A DNA stretch of 33,166 nt. It comes from JBGSON01 sp041739085. GTDB lineage: Bacteria; Patescibacteriota; Gracilibacteria; CAIRYL01. Shown piece after piece: positions 1 through 8,040 of this stretch (the stretch's first letter is position 1; each line of letters opens with the position of its first letter). Location: positions 1 to 33,166 of the forward strand of contig JBGSON010000011.1 in the NCBI GenBank assembly GCA_041739085.1. Direction: 5' to 3'. A program made the translations under genes and the position numbers. The notes beneath the pieces were generated by a model. It did no database searches, was not told where the DNA came from, and was given only the letters and a program-made list of their open reading frames with translations.

Positions 1-39
1 GCAATATAGTATTCAATAGAATCCATTTTTTTATTTTCT

Positions 40-354
40 ATGTCTGATAAAGGAAAAGGAGAAGCACTCCTACAAGGCACTATCCCGGATGGACCAGAAG
101 TGAAAACGGTTGAGGGGATCACTTTCGTGAACGGTGTTCCCCAGATTTCTGACGGAATGCAATGGAGGATTGATCGTCATGAAGAGAATCTGAGAAGTAT
201 CGGGGATGTTATTGGAGAGGCAATCGCCAGGGCACTCGATAGTGGGGGTGATATCCGCAATGCGCTCCTGGCAATCGATGATCCGAGGATCATTGTCAGA
301 AACTGTGAGCCGAAAGATTCTGAGCCTCATGTTTCGGATCTTTCTGTGAATTAA
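40..354 (+). CDS. Hypothetical protein, 104 aa
   Basis: I do not recognise this family. The protein is soluble, mildly acidic and has no signal peptide, membrane segment or cysteine-rich motif; a central Arg/Glu-rich helix (about residues 42-70) is the only visible structure. A TATAGT hexamer at about 5-10 could be a -10 box whose -35 lies off the left edge. The ATG follows a T-rich stretch without a Shine-Dalgarno sequence, as with most genes here. It is followed at 122 bases by the SGNH hydrolase gene on the same strand, which has its own promoter candidate, so a shared function is not implied. An overlapping minus-strand frame (70-441) is considered a shadow. Confidence 0.55.
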   Translation: MSDKGKGEALLQGTIPDGPEVKTVEGITFVNGVPQISDGMQWRIDRHEENLRSIGDVIGEAIARALDSGGDIRNALLAIDDPRIIVRNCEPKDSEPHVSDLSVN

Positions 355-425
355 CCGAGCGAAATCCAATTCTTGTGTACGGATGGACCAATAATCTCCT
401 CGTTTCTTTCTCGTCATATAATGGC

Positions 426-454
426 TTATCAAAAGCCACAAAAAGGAATATAAT
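426..454 (+). promoter_or_regulatory. Sigma70-like promoter for the SGNH hydrolase gene
   Basis: TTATCA (426-431), a 17-base spacer and a perfect TATAAT (449-454) end 21 bases before the ATG at 476. A 5-bp inverted repeat, GGCTT...AAGCC (424-438), overlaps the -35 and could be an operator or chance. Confidence 0.55.
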
Positions 455-475
455 GATATGAAATAAAAAAACGAT

Positions 476-1819
476 ATGACGATTCTGGAGAATCCACCAC
501 CACGGGATCAGGAGGCAGAAAAACGAGATGTCAGAGAGGAATGTGATGCCAGCTGTCGGCAATTGAAGATAAAAAGTCTGACAGATTGGGCCGACACCGC
601 AGACCCGGAAAAGTTAGACACCGTCCGTGGGGCACTTCCCTATGTGTCTCTTTCTATTCTGCTCGCTATTGAAAACAAAAGTCCCGGAGCGCTTCGGGTG
701 CTTTTCTGCACAAAGAGCGGAGGTGTTGTCAGACGGGACGATCCTTTAAATCCGGGAGACGAATTTCAGGTCGTTTTCCGAGGATCTCAGATCGCAAATC
801 GCGGAATCGGCGCAGGGAACCTGATTCCGGTTGATAAAGAATTTGTCATTATCCGTGACCCGAGTGGAAAAGAAACCCGAGGAAAACGAAAGCCCCGAAA
901 TGATGGGCGTGGCGGTGACGGATATTATGATCCATCTGGGAAATACATTCCCATTTTTGACGGATACACGATAAAAATTCCGGCAGAAGCGGACAAAAGC
1001 CAATATACAAGAACTTCTTCTCGAAGTATGTCCGATTCAGGTATCGCAGGACCGGGGCAAACACCTCCGCCTCCGAAGAGGTTAGAGACTCAACAAAGTG
1101 GTAGAGGAGAGCTTCCGCATTCTACGGAAACTCCATCTCGAAGTATGCTCAATCCAAGTACCGCAAATCCACTGCGAACTCCCCCAAATCAGGGGAGGAG
1201 AGGAGCTGAGCGAACTGGCAGAGTAGAGTTGCCGCATTCGCCTGATATCGTGTATGTCGGCGATTCTTTGACTGTTGGATATGCGTATAATAACAGAGAA
1301 CAGCAGTATATTGCGAAAGTGGGCAAGAGGGTGAGCGAAATGGCAAAAGATTTCGACCAGGTCCTGGGGAGAACTCCTCCGCCCAAAAAAATTGTACTCT
1401 TGGGTGGCACCAATGATTTCTATGGGAGAGCGAAATACTCGGATGTATTTAAAATAATTCAGAGTATGGTCGCCAGGGTTCCAAGAGGTGTACAGATATT
1501 CATCGGAACAGTTCCGTTTATGGGAGAGTATTATTTTATAAATGATAAAAATCTAAAAGGGCTGACAGCACAACAAAGAGCGGAACGCTGCAGATCAGTG
1601 AATGCACAAATCGCTCTCTTTAATGATGAAATCCGAGAGCATTACCCGTCACAATGTATTGATTTTAACCAAGCTTTAGCAAGCCCCAGTATTCCGAACC
1701 AGCCCGATGCAAAGTATATCCCGTCCGGGAAAAGATTGGGGGATGGTGCTCATCCCGGGAGGGAGGGGCGGAATGCGATGAGCAGACTGGTAGTGGATAG
1801 CTTTTCTCGGACTGCATAA
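476..1819 (+). CDS. SGNH/GDSL-type hydrolase with N-terminal extension and repeated linker
   Basis: A 447-residue protein whose C-terminal third (about 255-447) is an SGNH hydrolase domain, the fold of esterases, lipases and carbohydrate deacetylases. Visible blocks are GDSLTVGY with nucleophile S264, GGTND at 310-314 (block III) and DGAHPG with D423 and H426 as the acid-base pair, so the catalytic set looks complete. Residues 1-175 match nothing I recognise and contain no clear signal peptide. Residues 180-255 form a Pro/Ser/Arg-rich linker built from two copies of a 37-residue unit. Substrate is unknown. The start is set by the ATG just downstream of a good promoter; there is no SD. Location in the cell is uncertain. 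Confidence 0.8.
   Translation: MTILENPPPRDQEAEKRDVREECDASCRQLKIKSLTDWADTADPEKLDTVRGALPYVSLSILLAIENKSPGALRVLFCTKSGGVVRRDDPLNPGDEFQVVFRGSQIANRGIGAGNLIPVDKEFVIIRDPSGKETRGKRKPRNDGRGGDGYYDPSGKYIPIFDGYTIKIPAEADKSQYTRTSSRSMSDSGIAGPGQTPPPPKRLETQQSGRGELPHSTETPSRSMLNPSTANPLRTPPNQGRRGAERTGRVELPHSPDIVYVGDSLTVGYAYNNREQQYIAKVGKRVSEMAKDFDQVLGRTPPPKKIVLLGGTNDFYGRAKYSDVFKIIQSMVARVPRGVQIFIGTVPFMGEYYFINDKNLKGLTAQQRAERCRSVNAQIALFNDEIREHYPSQCIDFNQALASPSIPNQPDAKYIPSGKRLGDGAHPGREGRNAMSRLVVDSFSRTA
1013..1240 (+). repeat. Tandem internal duplication encoding a 37-residue linker repeat
   Basis: Residues 180-216 and 219-255 of the SGNH hydrolase align along their full length: SRSM near the start, a TPP block in the middle and GR-x-ELPHS at the end. 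The matching DNA copies (1013-1123 and 1130-1240) have diverged substantially, so the duplication is not recent. Confidence 0.75.
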
Positions 1820-1852
1820 CTGAAAGCCTGTGGAAAACTTTCTCATTCCCCG

Positions 1853-1870
1853 AAGCGAAATTGCTTTTTT
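1853..1870 (+). terminator. Weak intrinsic terminator after the SGNH gene
   Basis: AAGC (1853-1856), a six-base loop, GCTT (1863-1866) and a run of seven T. The stem is only 4-5 bp, so efficiency is doubtful, but the position 34 bases after the stop is suitable. Confidence 0.35.
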
Positions 1871-1970
1871 TATGCAGCTCTCACTCCGGAACCTCCTCAT
1901 ATCTCTCTCTTCACTCATGTAGCGTGCGGGAGCGAAACCATGTATCATGTCGCCGCATTGATTCTGACCG

Positions 1971-2624
1971 ATGACGAACATGATTTCCCGATTCATCGAA
2001 ATCGTCCTCCATCTCGACAAATACCTGAATGCCATTGTTGATGAGTATTCCGCTTTCACCTATCTCATCATCTTCCTCATCATTTTTTGTGAAACGGGAC
2101 TCGTGGTGGCGCCGTTTCTCCCGGGGGACAGTCTCCTCTTTGCCGCGGGTGCTCTCGCTGCGACCGGATCGATGCGGGTCGAGGTCCTTCTCCTTCTCAT
2201 CTTCATCGCCGCGGTTGCCGGAGACACGCTGAATTATCACATCGGAAAATATGTCGGGCCAAAGATATTCAAGAAGGAATCATCGCTCTTCTTTAATAAG
2301 AAATATCTCGTGAAGGCCCAGGAGTTCTATGACAAATACGGAAAAAAAACCATTATTCTCGCCCGTTTCATCCCTGTCATGCGGACTTTTGCGCCGTTCG
2401 TCGCAGGGATCGGAACAATGCCGTACGGGACTTTTATCACTTATAATATTACCGGCGGTGCGATCTGGACTTCCTTCTTCGTTCTCGGAGGATTCCTTTT
2501 CGGGAATATCCCCTGGGTGAGAACACACTTCGGCGTGATCATCATCGCGATCATCATCCTCTCCATGATGCCGCTCATGATGGAGGTCATCGCCTACTAC
2601 TGGAGGAAGAGAAAAAAGAATTAG
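1971..2624 (+). CDS. DedA-family (VTT domain) membrane protein
   Basis: A 217-residue multi-pass membrane protein of the DedA/SNARE-associated family, which includes polyprenyl-phosphate and phospholipid flippases. Visible hallmarks are the E-x-G-L-x-x-x-x-FLPGDSLLF block (about 40-60), a GD..NY..G motif after the second membrane segment (about 86-96), and the ARF-x-P-x-x-R-x-x-x-P-x-x-AG block (about 133-148). It ends in a basic RKRKKN tail. Length is normal for the family. The ATG at 1971 is the first of two close starts (also 1980). Two YhhQ-like transporters follow on the same strand with gaps of 54 and 61 bases, so an operon is possible, but the short intergenic runs could hold promoters. 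Substrate cannot be told. Confidence 0.9.
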   Translation: MTNMISRFIEIVLHLDKYLNAIVDEYSAFTYLIIFLIIFCETGLVVAPFLPGDSLLFAAGALAATGSMRVEVLLLLIFIAAVAGDTLNYHIGKYVGPKIFKKESSLFFNKKYLVKAQEFYDKYGKKTIILARFIPVMRTFAPFVAGIGTMPYGTFITYNITGGAIWTSFFVLGGFLFGNIPWVRTHFGVIIIAIIILSMMPLMMEVIAYYWRKRKKN

Positions 2625-2678
2625 GAAGTAGGTAGTAGGAATTAGGAAAACTTATCTTCTTCTTTTCTCCTCGCTTAC

Positions 2679-3356
2679 ATGAAAATTGGAAAGCTTGATC
2701 TCCTCATTTCTCTCTACATCATCTGCATCGCCATCAGCGAGCTCATGGGTGCGAAGACATTTCAGCTCCTGAACTTCGGTGATTTTCATTTGAACGCGAG
2801 CGTCGCCATTTTCACTGTCCCCATCATCTTCTCCATCAACGATATCATCGCGGAAGTCTTTGGGAAGGAGAGGATGAAGAGCATCATGTACGCGGGACTT
2901 GTCGGGGTTCTCCTTCTTTTTGTCTTTGCCGGATTTGCGACATGGCTTCCTCCTTCGACGCGGTCTGCGCCCCAGGAAGCGGCATATGATTCCATTTTTC
3001 ATTCTTCCATGCGGATGTCCGCCGCCAGTCTTCTCGCGTTTTTGGGATCAATGCTCCTCGACATTGCTATCTTCTGGAAGATCCGCGAACGGATGAAGAA
3101 GCATGGACTCTGGCTCAGGAACAACGTTTCCAATATTATCGCACAATTCGCCGATACCGCGATCTTCATGATCCTCGCGTTTTATAATTTCAGCCAACCG
3201 TTCGCTTCCAATATGTCTTTCATCATCAGCATCTCTCTTCCCTACTGGCTCCTGAAATGCTTTATGTCGGTGATTGAAACGCCGTTTGTATATGTAGGAG
3301 TCTCGTGGCTCGGAAAGGGGGAAGGCGGGAAAGCGAACAAGCAGATAAGCGGGTAA
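2679..3356 (+). CDS. VUT/YhhQ-family transporter (paralogue 1)
   Basis: A 225-residue membrane protein of about six segments. The early SELMGAKTFQLLNF, the INDIIAEVFGKERMKSI block and the late RNNVSNIIAQFADTAIF block are the pattern of the VUT family (YhhQ), known for import of queuosine precursors (preQ0/preQ1) in E. coli. It is divergent from the copy that follows, so specificity is open. The C-terminal GKGEGGKANKQISG tail looks like it is encoded by an iterated short-word sequence that resembles intergenic DNA elsewhere in the window. No SD; a TC-rich stretch precedes the ATG. Confidence 0.8.
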   Translation: MKIGKLDLLISLYIICIAISELMGAKTFQLLNFGDFHLNASVAIFTVPIIFSINDIIAEVFGKERMKSIMYAGLVGVLLLFVFAGFATWLPPSTRSAPQEAAYDSIFHSSMRMSAASLLAFLGSMLLDIAIFWKIRERMKKHGLWLRNNVSNIIAQFADTAIFMILAFYNFSQPFASNMSFIISISLPYWLLKCFMSVIETPFVYVGVSWLGKGEGGKANKQISG

Positions 3357-3417
3357 GCCTGAAGGATGAACTTTATAAACGTAATGAACCGTACAAACTG
3401 TATAAACTTCGTTTCCC

Positions 3418-4101
3418 ATGTCGATCCCTCCTGAAAAATCCTTCCGCTACCTCACCCCGATCAGCGTATTTTTCGTGACCGTTCTTCTCGTCTCGAATAT
3501 TGTTTCAACAAAATTCGTTGATCTGCATTGGTTTACTTTTGACGGGGGAACGATACTTTTTCCTTTGAGTTATATTTTTAGCGACATTTTGACCGAAGTG
3601 TACGGATACGCGACATCGAGGAGAGTCATCTGGCTCGGTTTTGCGTCTGCGCTCCTCATGTCGATCGTCATTATGATCGTCGGAGCGCTCCCTGCCGCGC
3701 CGGATTGGCACAATCAGAACGCGTATGACACGATCCTCGGTCTCACTCCGCGAATCGTTGTCGCGAGTCTCATTGCCTATTTCTGCGGAGAATTTTCGAA
3801 TTCCCTCATCCTCGCAAAAATGAAGATCGCGACCAAAGGAAGATGGCTCTGGCTCCGGACCATTAGTTCTACCATGGTGGGAGAATTCCTCGACAGCATT
3901 CTCTTCATCATCATTGCCTTCGCCGGAATTTTTCCGAATTCCCTGATCTTGACCCTTATCATCTCGAATTATATTTTCAAAACTGCGGTGGAAGTCCTTT
4001 TTACGCCCATGACATACAAGATCGTCGGCTATCTCAAGAAAAAGGAGGATTTCGACTATTACGATGACAAGACAAACTTTAATCCTTTCTCCTGGAAATA
4101 G
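3418..4101 (+). CDS. VUT/YhhQ-family queuosine-precursor transporter (paralogue 2)
   Basis: A 227-residue protein with about six membrane segments that fits the YhhQ family better than its neighbour. Features are SNIVSTKF near residue 27, the PLSYIFSDILTEVYGYATSRRVIW block (about 49-72), and the RTISSTMVGEFLDSILFI block (about 144-161) with its acidic Glu and Asp inside the membrane. Known members import preQ0 or preQ1 for the tRNA base queuosine. A queD gene about 17 kb away in this window makes a queuosine role more plausible. It follows paralogue 1 by 61 bases and is convergent with the next gene, with 16 bases between them. Confidence 0.85.
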   Translation: MSIPPEKSFRYLTPISVFFVTVLLVSNIVSTKFVDLHWFTFDGGTILFPLSYIFSDILTEVYGYATSRRVIWLGFASALLMSIVIMIVGALPAAPDWHNQNAYDTILGLTPRIVVASLIAYFCGEFSNSLILAKMKIATKGRWLWLRTISSTMVGEFLDSILFIIIAFAGIFPNSLILTLIISNYIFKTAVEVLFTPMTYKIVGYLKKKEDFDYYDDKTNFNPFSWK

Positions 4102-4117
4102 TCCCCGTATTCCCTCT

Positions 4118-5674
4118 TCAGCGGACATACACACACGGTTTGATCTTCTTGTCCAGACCAAGCGCGCACGTGATATCCGCAGAGGAAATGTCATTGAGCT
4201 CCGCAAGGCGTTCCGATTCCGGATACACGATCCGATAGAATTCCGGCATCGTCGCATAGAGTGCTTCTTTGATGGTGATCGTTTTTGAGACTTCGAGGAA
4301 ATTCGGCCAGGTTTTTTCCGTCCCGTAGAGGATGAGGTCAAGACCGGTTGCGGGAATCATCTCGCCGGAAGGCCCTCCTGCAAAAATAATAGTGACGTCC
4401 CCGCAGAGTTCCTTTGTTTGAGCCCTTGCACAGACTTCGGTGCTCCTGTAATTGCCCCGGTCTACCTGCATCTTGAGATAGGCGTTCTTCATGTACGTGA
4501 GATAGTTCACCTGGCTGAAGCCTCCGAGGCATTTCAGCCCGTAGTAGAAGGAGAGCACGATATAACACATGAGCATCGCCGGGATGAGCTCATGGGATTC
4601 GATCGCGGTACGAATTTTATCCGGCGTGAGTTCCACGCGGTATGTTCCATCCTCTGATACGAGTTCGTTCCCCTGTTTCCAGAGCTGGATGCGGTATTTA
4701 GCGCCGGGAGGAAGCGCCCAGAAGAGATATGTCCCCCTCTTCTCCGCAAGAGAGAACGCTCCCTGGATGCCATCGAAATACTGAGAGAAAAGCACGTCGT
4801 AATCCGGGTCAAAAAGCATATGGGTGACGGTGGTATCCATGGAGAGATGGAATTCGATGAGGAGCCGGTTCACGATATCTTCGATCGGGAAATAGATAAG
4901 GTTCGGAAGGGCTTTCCCATTGTTGAAGAACTTTTTCCAGAGATGGAAATTCGTCTTCGTGATCTGTTCCGAGTAGCTCTTGGACTCATAGACTTCCTTC
5001 CTGTCATAGATCTCTTCCAGTATACCTGTCATCTTTGATCCCACTTCCGGTGATATGAGTTTTTCCTTCTCCTGCTGACGGAGATCTTTCTTCGCCCTCT
5101 CTATATCGTTCTGCGTGTACGGACGAAAATTATAGACGGGACAGAGCCGGTCTGCAGCGGGCGAGAACGCGACCTTCATCACATTGAGTTTGTCGTTTGC
5201 ATAGGATGTATAGAGCAGCCCTCTCGGAAAAGAGGAATTGTTGAGCGAGACGTTCGCACAGGCGAGCACGATGACGTTCTCAAAAACAGGGTCTCCGTGT
5301 TCGAAATACGGTGCTGAGGCAAGGAGATTGGAACTCAGAAAAAACTGGGAGGTGATGGGTCCGTGGTGGTCGGCCGTCGAAACATAGTAATACTTCTTGA
5401 GCTGCCTCGCGACACTCTGCTGAACATCACTGCCAAGTTGTTCTCCGACCATTCTGGAAATGAGCCCGATGACTTCATCCTGTCTCCTCACAAGGGGCGG
5501 AAGGAGGTTCACGTCCATGTAGTCTTTTGCGTAATCGTAGAGGTTCTTCCCTCCGTGTTTCACGATGATCTCCTTCAGGATCGCTTTTTTATCGAGGACG
5601 GCGTTCACAAGGCGGCTAAATCGCGCGTCAAAACCAGTAGGGAGAGGGTCTTCACTGTCTGGGGTATCACTCAT
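4118..5674 (-). CDS. Hypothetical protein, 518 aa, no recognised family
   Basis: I do not recognise it. It is a long soluble protein with no signal peptide. One hydrophobic stretch near residues 370-390 (MLMCYIVLSFYYGLKCLGG) may be a buried helix rather than a membrane segment. A Lys/Glu-rich helical stretch spans about 190-235. Recognisable spots are a TADHHGP segment near residue 100, a CANVSLNN segment near 135, and a C-terminal IIFAGGPSGEMIPATGLDLILYG stretch, given here only by position (about 425-450) and its glycines. The gene is complete, is transcribed away from the T-box operon and shows codon use like its neighbours. Catalytic function is unknown. Confidence 0.75.
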   Translation of the reverse strand: MSDTPDSEDPLPTGFDARFSRLVNAVLDKKAILKEIIVKHGGKNLYDYAKDYMDVNLLPPLVRRQDEVIGLISRMVGEQLGSDVQQSVARQLKKYYYVSTADHHGPITSQFFLSSNLLASAPYFEHGDPVFENVIVLACANVSLNNSSFPRGLLYTSYANDKLNVMKVAFSPAADRLCPVYNFRPYTQNDIERAKKDLRQQEKEKLISPEVGSKMTGILEEIYDRKEVYESKSYSEQITKTNFHLWKKFFNNGKALPNLIYFPIEDIVNRLLIEFHLSMDTTVTHMLFDPDYDVLFSQYFDGIQGAFSLAEKRGTYLFWALPPGAKYRIQLWKQGNELVSEDGTYRVELTPDKIRTAIESHELIPAMLMCYIVLSFYYGLKCLGGFSQVNYLTYMKNAYLKMQVDRGNYRSTEVCARAQTKELCGDVTIIFAGGPSGEMIPATGLDLILYGTEKTWPNFLEVSKTITIKEALYATMPEFYRIVYPESERLAELNDISSADITCALGLDKKIKPCVYVR

Positions 5675-5809
5675 ACGCGCATTTCAAAGACATCATAGGC
5701 TAATAGAGTATTCTCTTTTTGTCCATATTTCCGGCTTTTTTCATGAATACAAATTTAACGCACTTTTTCATTCTGCAAGCTTCTCCCCGTGGAGAATAGT
5801 AGTTTTTTA

Positions 5810-5839
5810 TTGCCAGTCCGATCCCCTGCTCTGTATGGA
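5810..5839 (+). promoter_or_regulatory. Possible promoter of the T-box operon
   Basis: TTGCCA (5810-5815), an 18-base spacer and TATGGA (5834-5839) would start the transcript near 5846. Both boxes match the consensus at four of six positions, so this is only a candidate. Confidence 0.3.
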
Positions 5840-5845
5840 GAAAAT

Positions 5846-6173
5846 TCATTTTATAGTTTGGTCTTCACAATTTATCTTGCAATCCTCACACCCTTCTGGG
5901 AAAATCCCTTTCAGTTCCTTTTCAGTATCGAGAAGCGCTCCACACGGATGATCCTTCCGTGAATCCTCTCTCTTCGAAAGAGAGGTGCGCCGGGGAAAGA
6001 AATCCCGATTCTTCGGGAAAGTAGAATCCTCCGGAGAAGTCCCGCTCATCACGGGGACTCCGTCATCAAATGCATAATGAAGCTTTCCGTCGCCATTGGC
6101 GGAAAAGCGAGGTGGTACCGTTCCTTTTTTGGAACCCTCGCAGAATATATTTTCTGAGGGTTTTTCTTTTTTC
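5846..6173 (+). promoter_or_regulatory. T-box riboswitch leader of the thrC-ridA-ileS operon
   Basis: The diagnostic part is the antiterminator: GCGAGG (6107-6112), the T-box bulge TGGTACC (6113-6119), GTTCC (6120-6124), a six-T loop, GGAAC (6131-6135) and CCTCGC (6136-6141), all perfectly paired. The bulge carries the UGGN element that binds the uncharged tRNA NCCA end. Bases 6135-6141 also form the 5' arm of a terminator, so the two structures exclude each other. Upstream are a stem at 6081-6107 (likely stem III), a stem around 6040-6060, and hairpins at about 5950-6018 that should make up stem I. I could not fix the specifier codon; threonine or isoleucine are expected from the genes controlled. 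The 5' limit is approximate. Confidence 0.8.
6135..6173 (+). terminator. T-box-controlled intrinsic terminator
   Basis: CCCT (6135-6138) and CAGAA (6141-6145) pair with TTCTG (6152-6156) and AGGG (6157-6160), with a two-base bulge, followed by TTTTTCTTTTTT. It ends four bases before the thrC ATG. The only SD-like sequence, GAGGG, lies in its 3' arm, 16 bases before the ATG. Confidence 0.8.
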
Positions 6174-6176
6174 TAT

Positions 6177-8009
6177 ATGCAGACATTCTATACACTGAAG
6201 TGCGTTTCCTGCGGAAAGGAATGGGACGAGACAAAAACATCAACGAGATGCCTGAAATGCGGGAATTCCCTCGATGTCATTTTTGATTACGAGTATATCG
6301 GGACAAAGCTCAATGAGTTTTCTTTAAGACATACTCCGATGTCGGGGATGAAATATCTTGATTTCTATCCCATCCGGGACAGGAAAAGGATCGTCTCTCT
6401 CCAGGAAGGAAATACGCCTCTCTATCACGCGAAAGAGATGGGAGAAAAACGGAGACTAAAAAAGCTCTACATCAAGAACGAAGGGGGAAATCCAACCGGA
6501 GTCTTTAAAGACCGCGGGTCGCTTGTGGAGATAACAAAAGCTCTGGAACTCGGCGCAAAAGCAATCGTCGTCGCTTCGACCGGAAATATGGCAGCGAGCG
6601 TTTCCGCCTATGCGGGGAAAGCAAAGATCCCCTGTTATGTCCTCATCCCGGAAGGGACTCCCATCGGAAAACTCTCGCAGAGTCTTGCGTATGGTGGTTC
6701 CATAATCCAGGTCCGGGGAACATATGCGGACTGTGTTCAGCTTTCAGAAAAAATGGCAAAAAAATACGGATACTATCTCGCCGGTGATTACGCGTTCCGC
6801 GGAGAGGGACAAAAGTCCATCGCGTTCGAGATCGTGGAACAGCTCAACTGGCAGGTCCCTGATGTCGTGATCGTCCCCATGGGATGCGGAACGAACATCT
6901 CAGCGATCTGGAAAGGATTTCAGGAGTTCTATAAGCTCGGGATCACGGAATCCCTTCCCCGGATGATCGGTGTCCAACCGGATGGTTGTCCGACGATCGT
7001 GGAACCGTTCAGAAAAAAGAAAGCGCGTTTCCATCTTGTGGAAAAACCGAAGACGATCTGTTCCGCTGTCGGCATCGGTGTCCCGATCGATGACATCAAG
7101 GCGCTCAAGGCTCTCCGGGAAAGCGGGGGAAAGGGAGAAACGATCGATGACGACACCGCGCTGGAAGCCCAGCAGGAGATGGCGGAATTCGCATCCATCT
7201 TCACCGAACCCTCCGGGGCACTCCCGGTTGCAGTCCTGGAGAAGCTCCGTGATCAGGGAGATGTTTCTGAGAGTGACGTCATCGTTTGCGTCGCTACGGG
7301 AAGCGGTCTCAAAGACCCGAAATCCGCTGTCCTTATGCACGCAGAACCGGTCTCGCTCGAACCGGATATCGACAGCATTGATGAATTCATGAAGTCCGGA
7401 ATGCAGAGCATCACCTCGGGCGGTGTGCGGGGGAAAGAGGACATCGTCTTCCCGGACTATCCGGAAGAAAAGCAATTGAAAAAAGTCCTCAAGGAAATGT
7501 TCCATTTTGAACCGGATCCGGAACTTCTGAAAAAATTCCAGTTTGAGTTCAAGCGGTTCTTTGAGAAAAGAGGCGAGATGAAAAAATCCGAGCTCCAACT
7601 CTTCATGGATGAGTTTGTGGCAAACTTCGGGAATATTGAAAAAGCGCTCGTGCTGGAGAATTTTCACATCGAGACTTCTCTCCACGAAAAAGCCCGGGCA
7701 AATATTTATTTTGAATTCCTCGGGGAGAAGATCTCTGCTTCCTGCGAAGGAGGCGGACCGGTCGATGCCGCGCTCACAGGACTCAAGGAAGCCATCGCCC
7801 GTGAGACTGATTTTGAAGTCATGCTGAAGGATTATTCCGTCAGCATTCCATCGGGAGGTGTGGACGCAGCCGTCCGGGTGAACATCCTCATGCAGGATGC
7901 CCGTGAAAACCTCGTCATGGGCACCGCCGCCTCCACGGATGTCATCGTCGCGTCGCTTCAGGCGTTCGTAAACGGATTTAACCTTTTATGGAACAAACAA
8001 AAACGCTAA
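6177..8009 (+). CDS. thrC: Threonine synthase fused to a LeuA-type regulatory domain
   Basis: A PLP enzyme that converts O-phosphohomoserine to threonine. The 610-residue protein opens with a zinc-ribbon (CVSC near residue 10 and CLKC near 25), then the PALP catalytic fold (about 60-400) with the PLP lysine in GVFKDRG (K111), an ASTGNMAAS phosphate-binding stretch and a CVATGSGLKDP end. Residues about 485-607 are extra: GGGPVDAAL (525-533), then DYSVSIPSGGVDAAV and ASTDVIVASLQAFVNGFN, which closely follow the 2-isopropylmalate synthase regulatory domain (LeuA_dimer), a binding site for branched-chain amino acids in LeuA, CimA and relatives. I infer allosteric control of this enzyme by such an amino acid. 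The start at 6177 is preferred to an upstream in-frame ATG (6096) that lies inside the T-box. First gene of a T-box operon with ridA and ileS. Confidence 0.88.
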   Translation: MQTFYTLKCVSCGKEWDETKTSTRCLKCGNSLDVIFDYEYIGTKLNEFSLRHTPMSGMKYLDFYPIRDRKRIVSLQEGNTPLYHAKEMGEKRRLKKLYIKNEGGNPTGVFKDRGSLVEITKALELGAKAIVVASTGNMAASVSAYAGKAKIPCYVLIPEGTPIGKLSQSLAYGGSIIQVRGTYADCVQLSEKMAKKYGYYLAGDYAFRGEGQKSIAFEIVEQLNWQVPDVVIVPMGCGTNISAIWKGFQEFYKLGITESLPRMIGVQPDGCPTIVEPFRKKKARFHLVEKPKTICSAVGIGVPIDDIKALKALRESGGKGETIDDDTALEAQQEMAEFASIFTEPSGALPVAVLEKLRDQGDVSESDVIVCVATGSGLKDPKSAVLMHAEPVSLEPDIDSIDEFMKSGMQSITSGGVRGKEDIVFPDYPEEKQLKKVLKEMFHFEPDPELLKKFQFEFKRFFEKRGEMKKSELQLFMDEFVANFGNIEKALVLENFHIETSLHEKARANIYFEFLGEKISASCEGGGPVDAALTGLKEAIARETDFEVMLKDYSVSIPSGGVDAAVRVNILMQDARENLVMGTAASTDVIVASLQAFVNGFNLLWNKQKR

Positions 8010-8040
8010 ACTCTTTGTGACCCCCTCTCACTCCCCCTTT

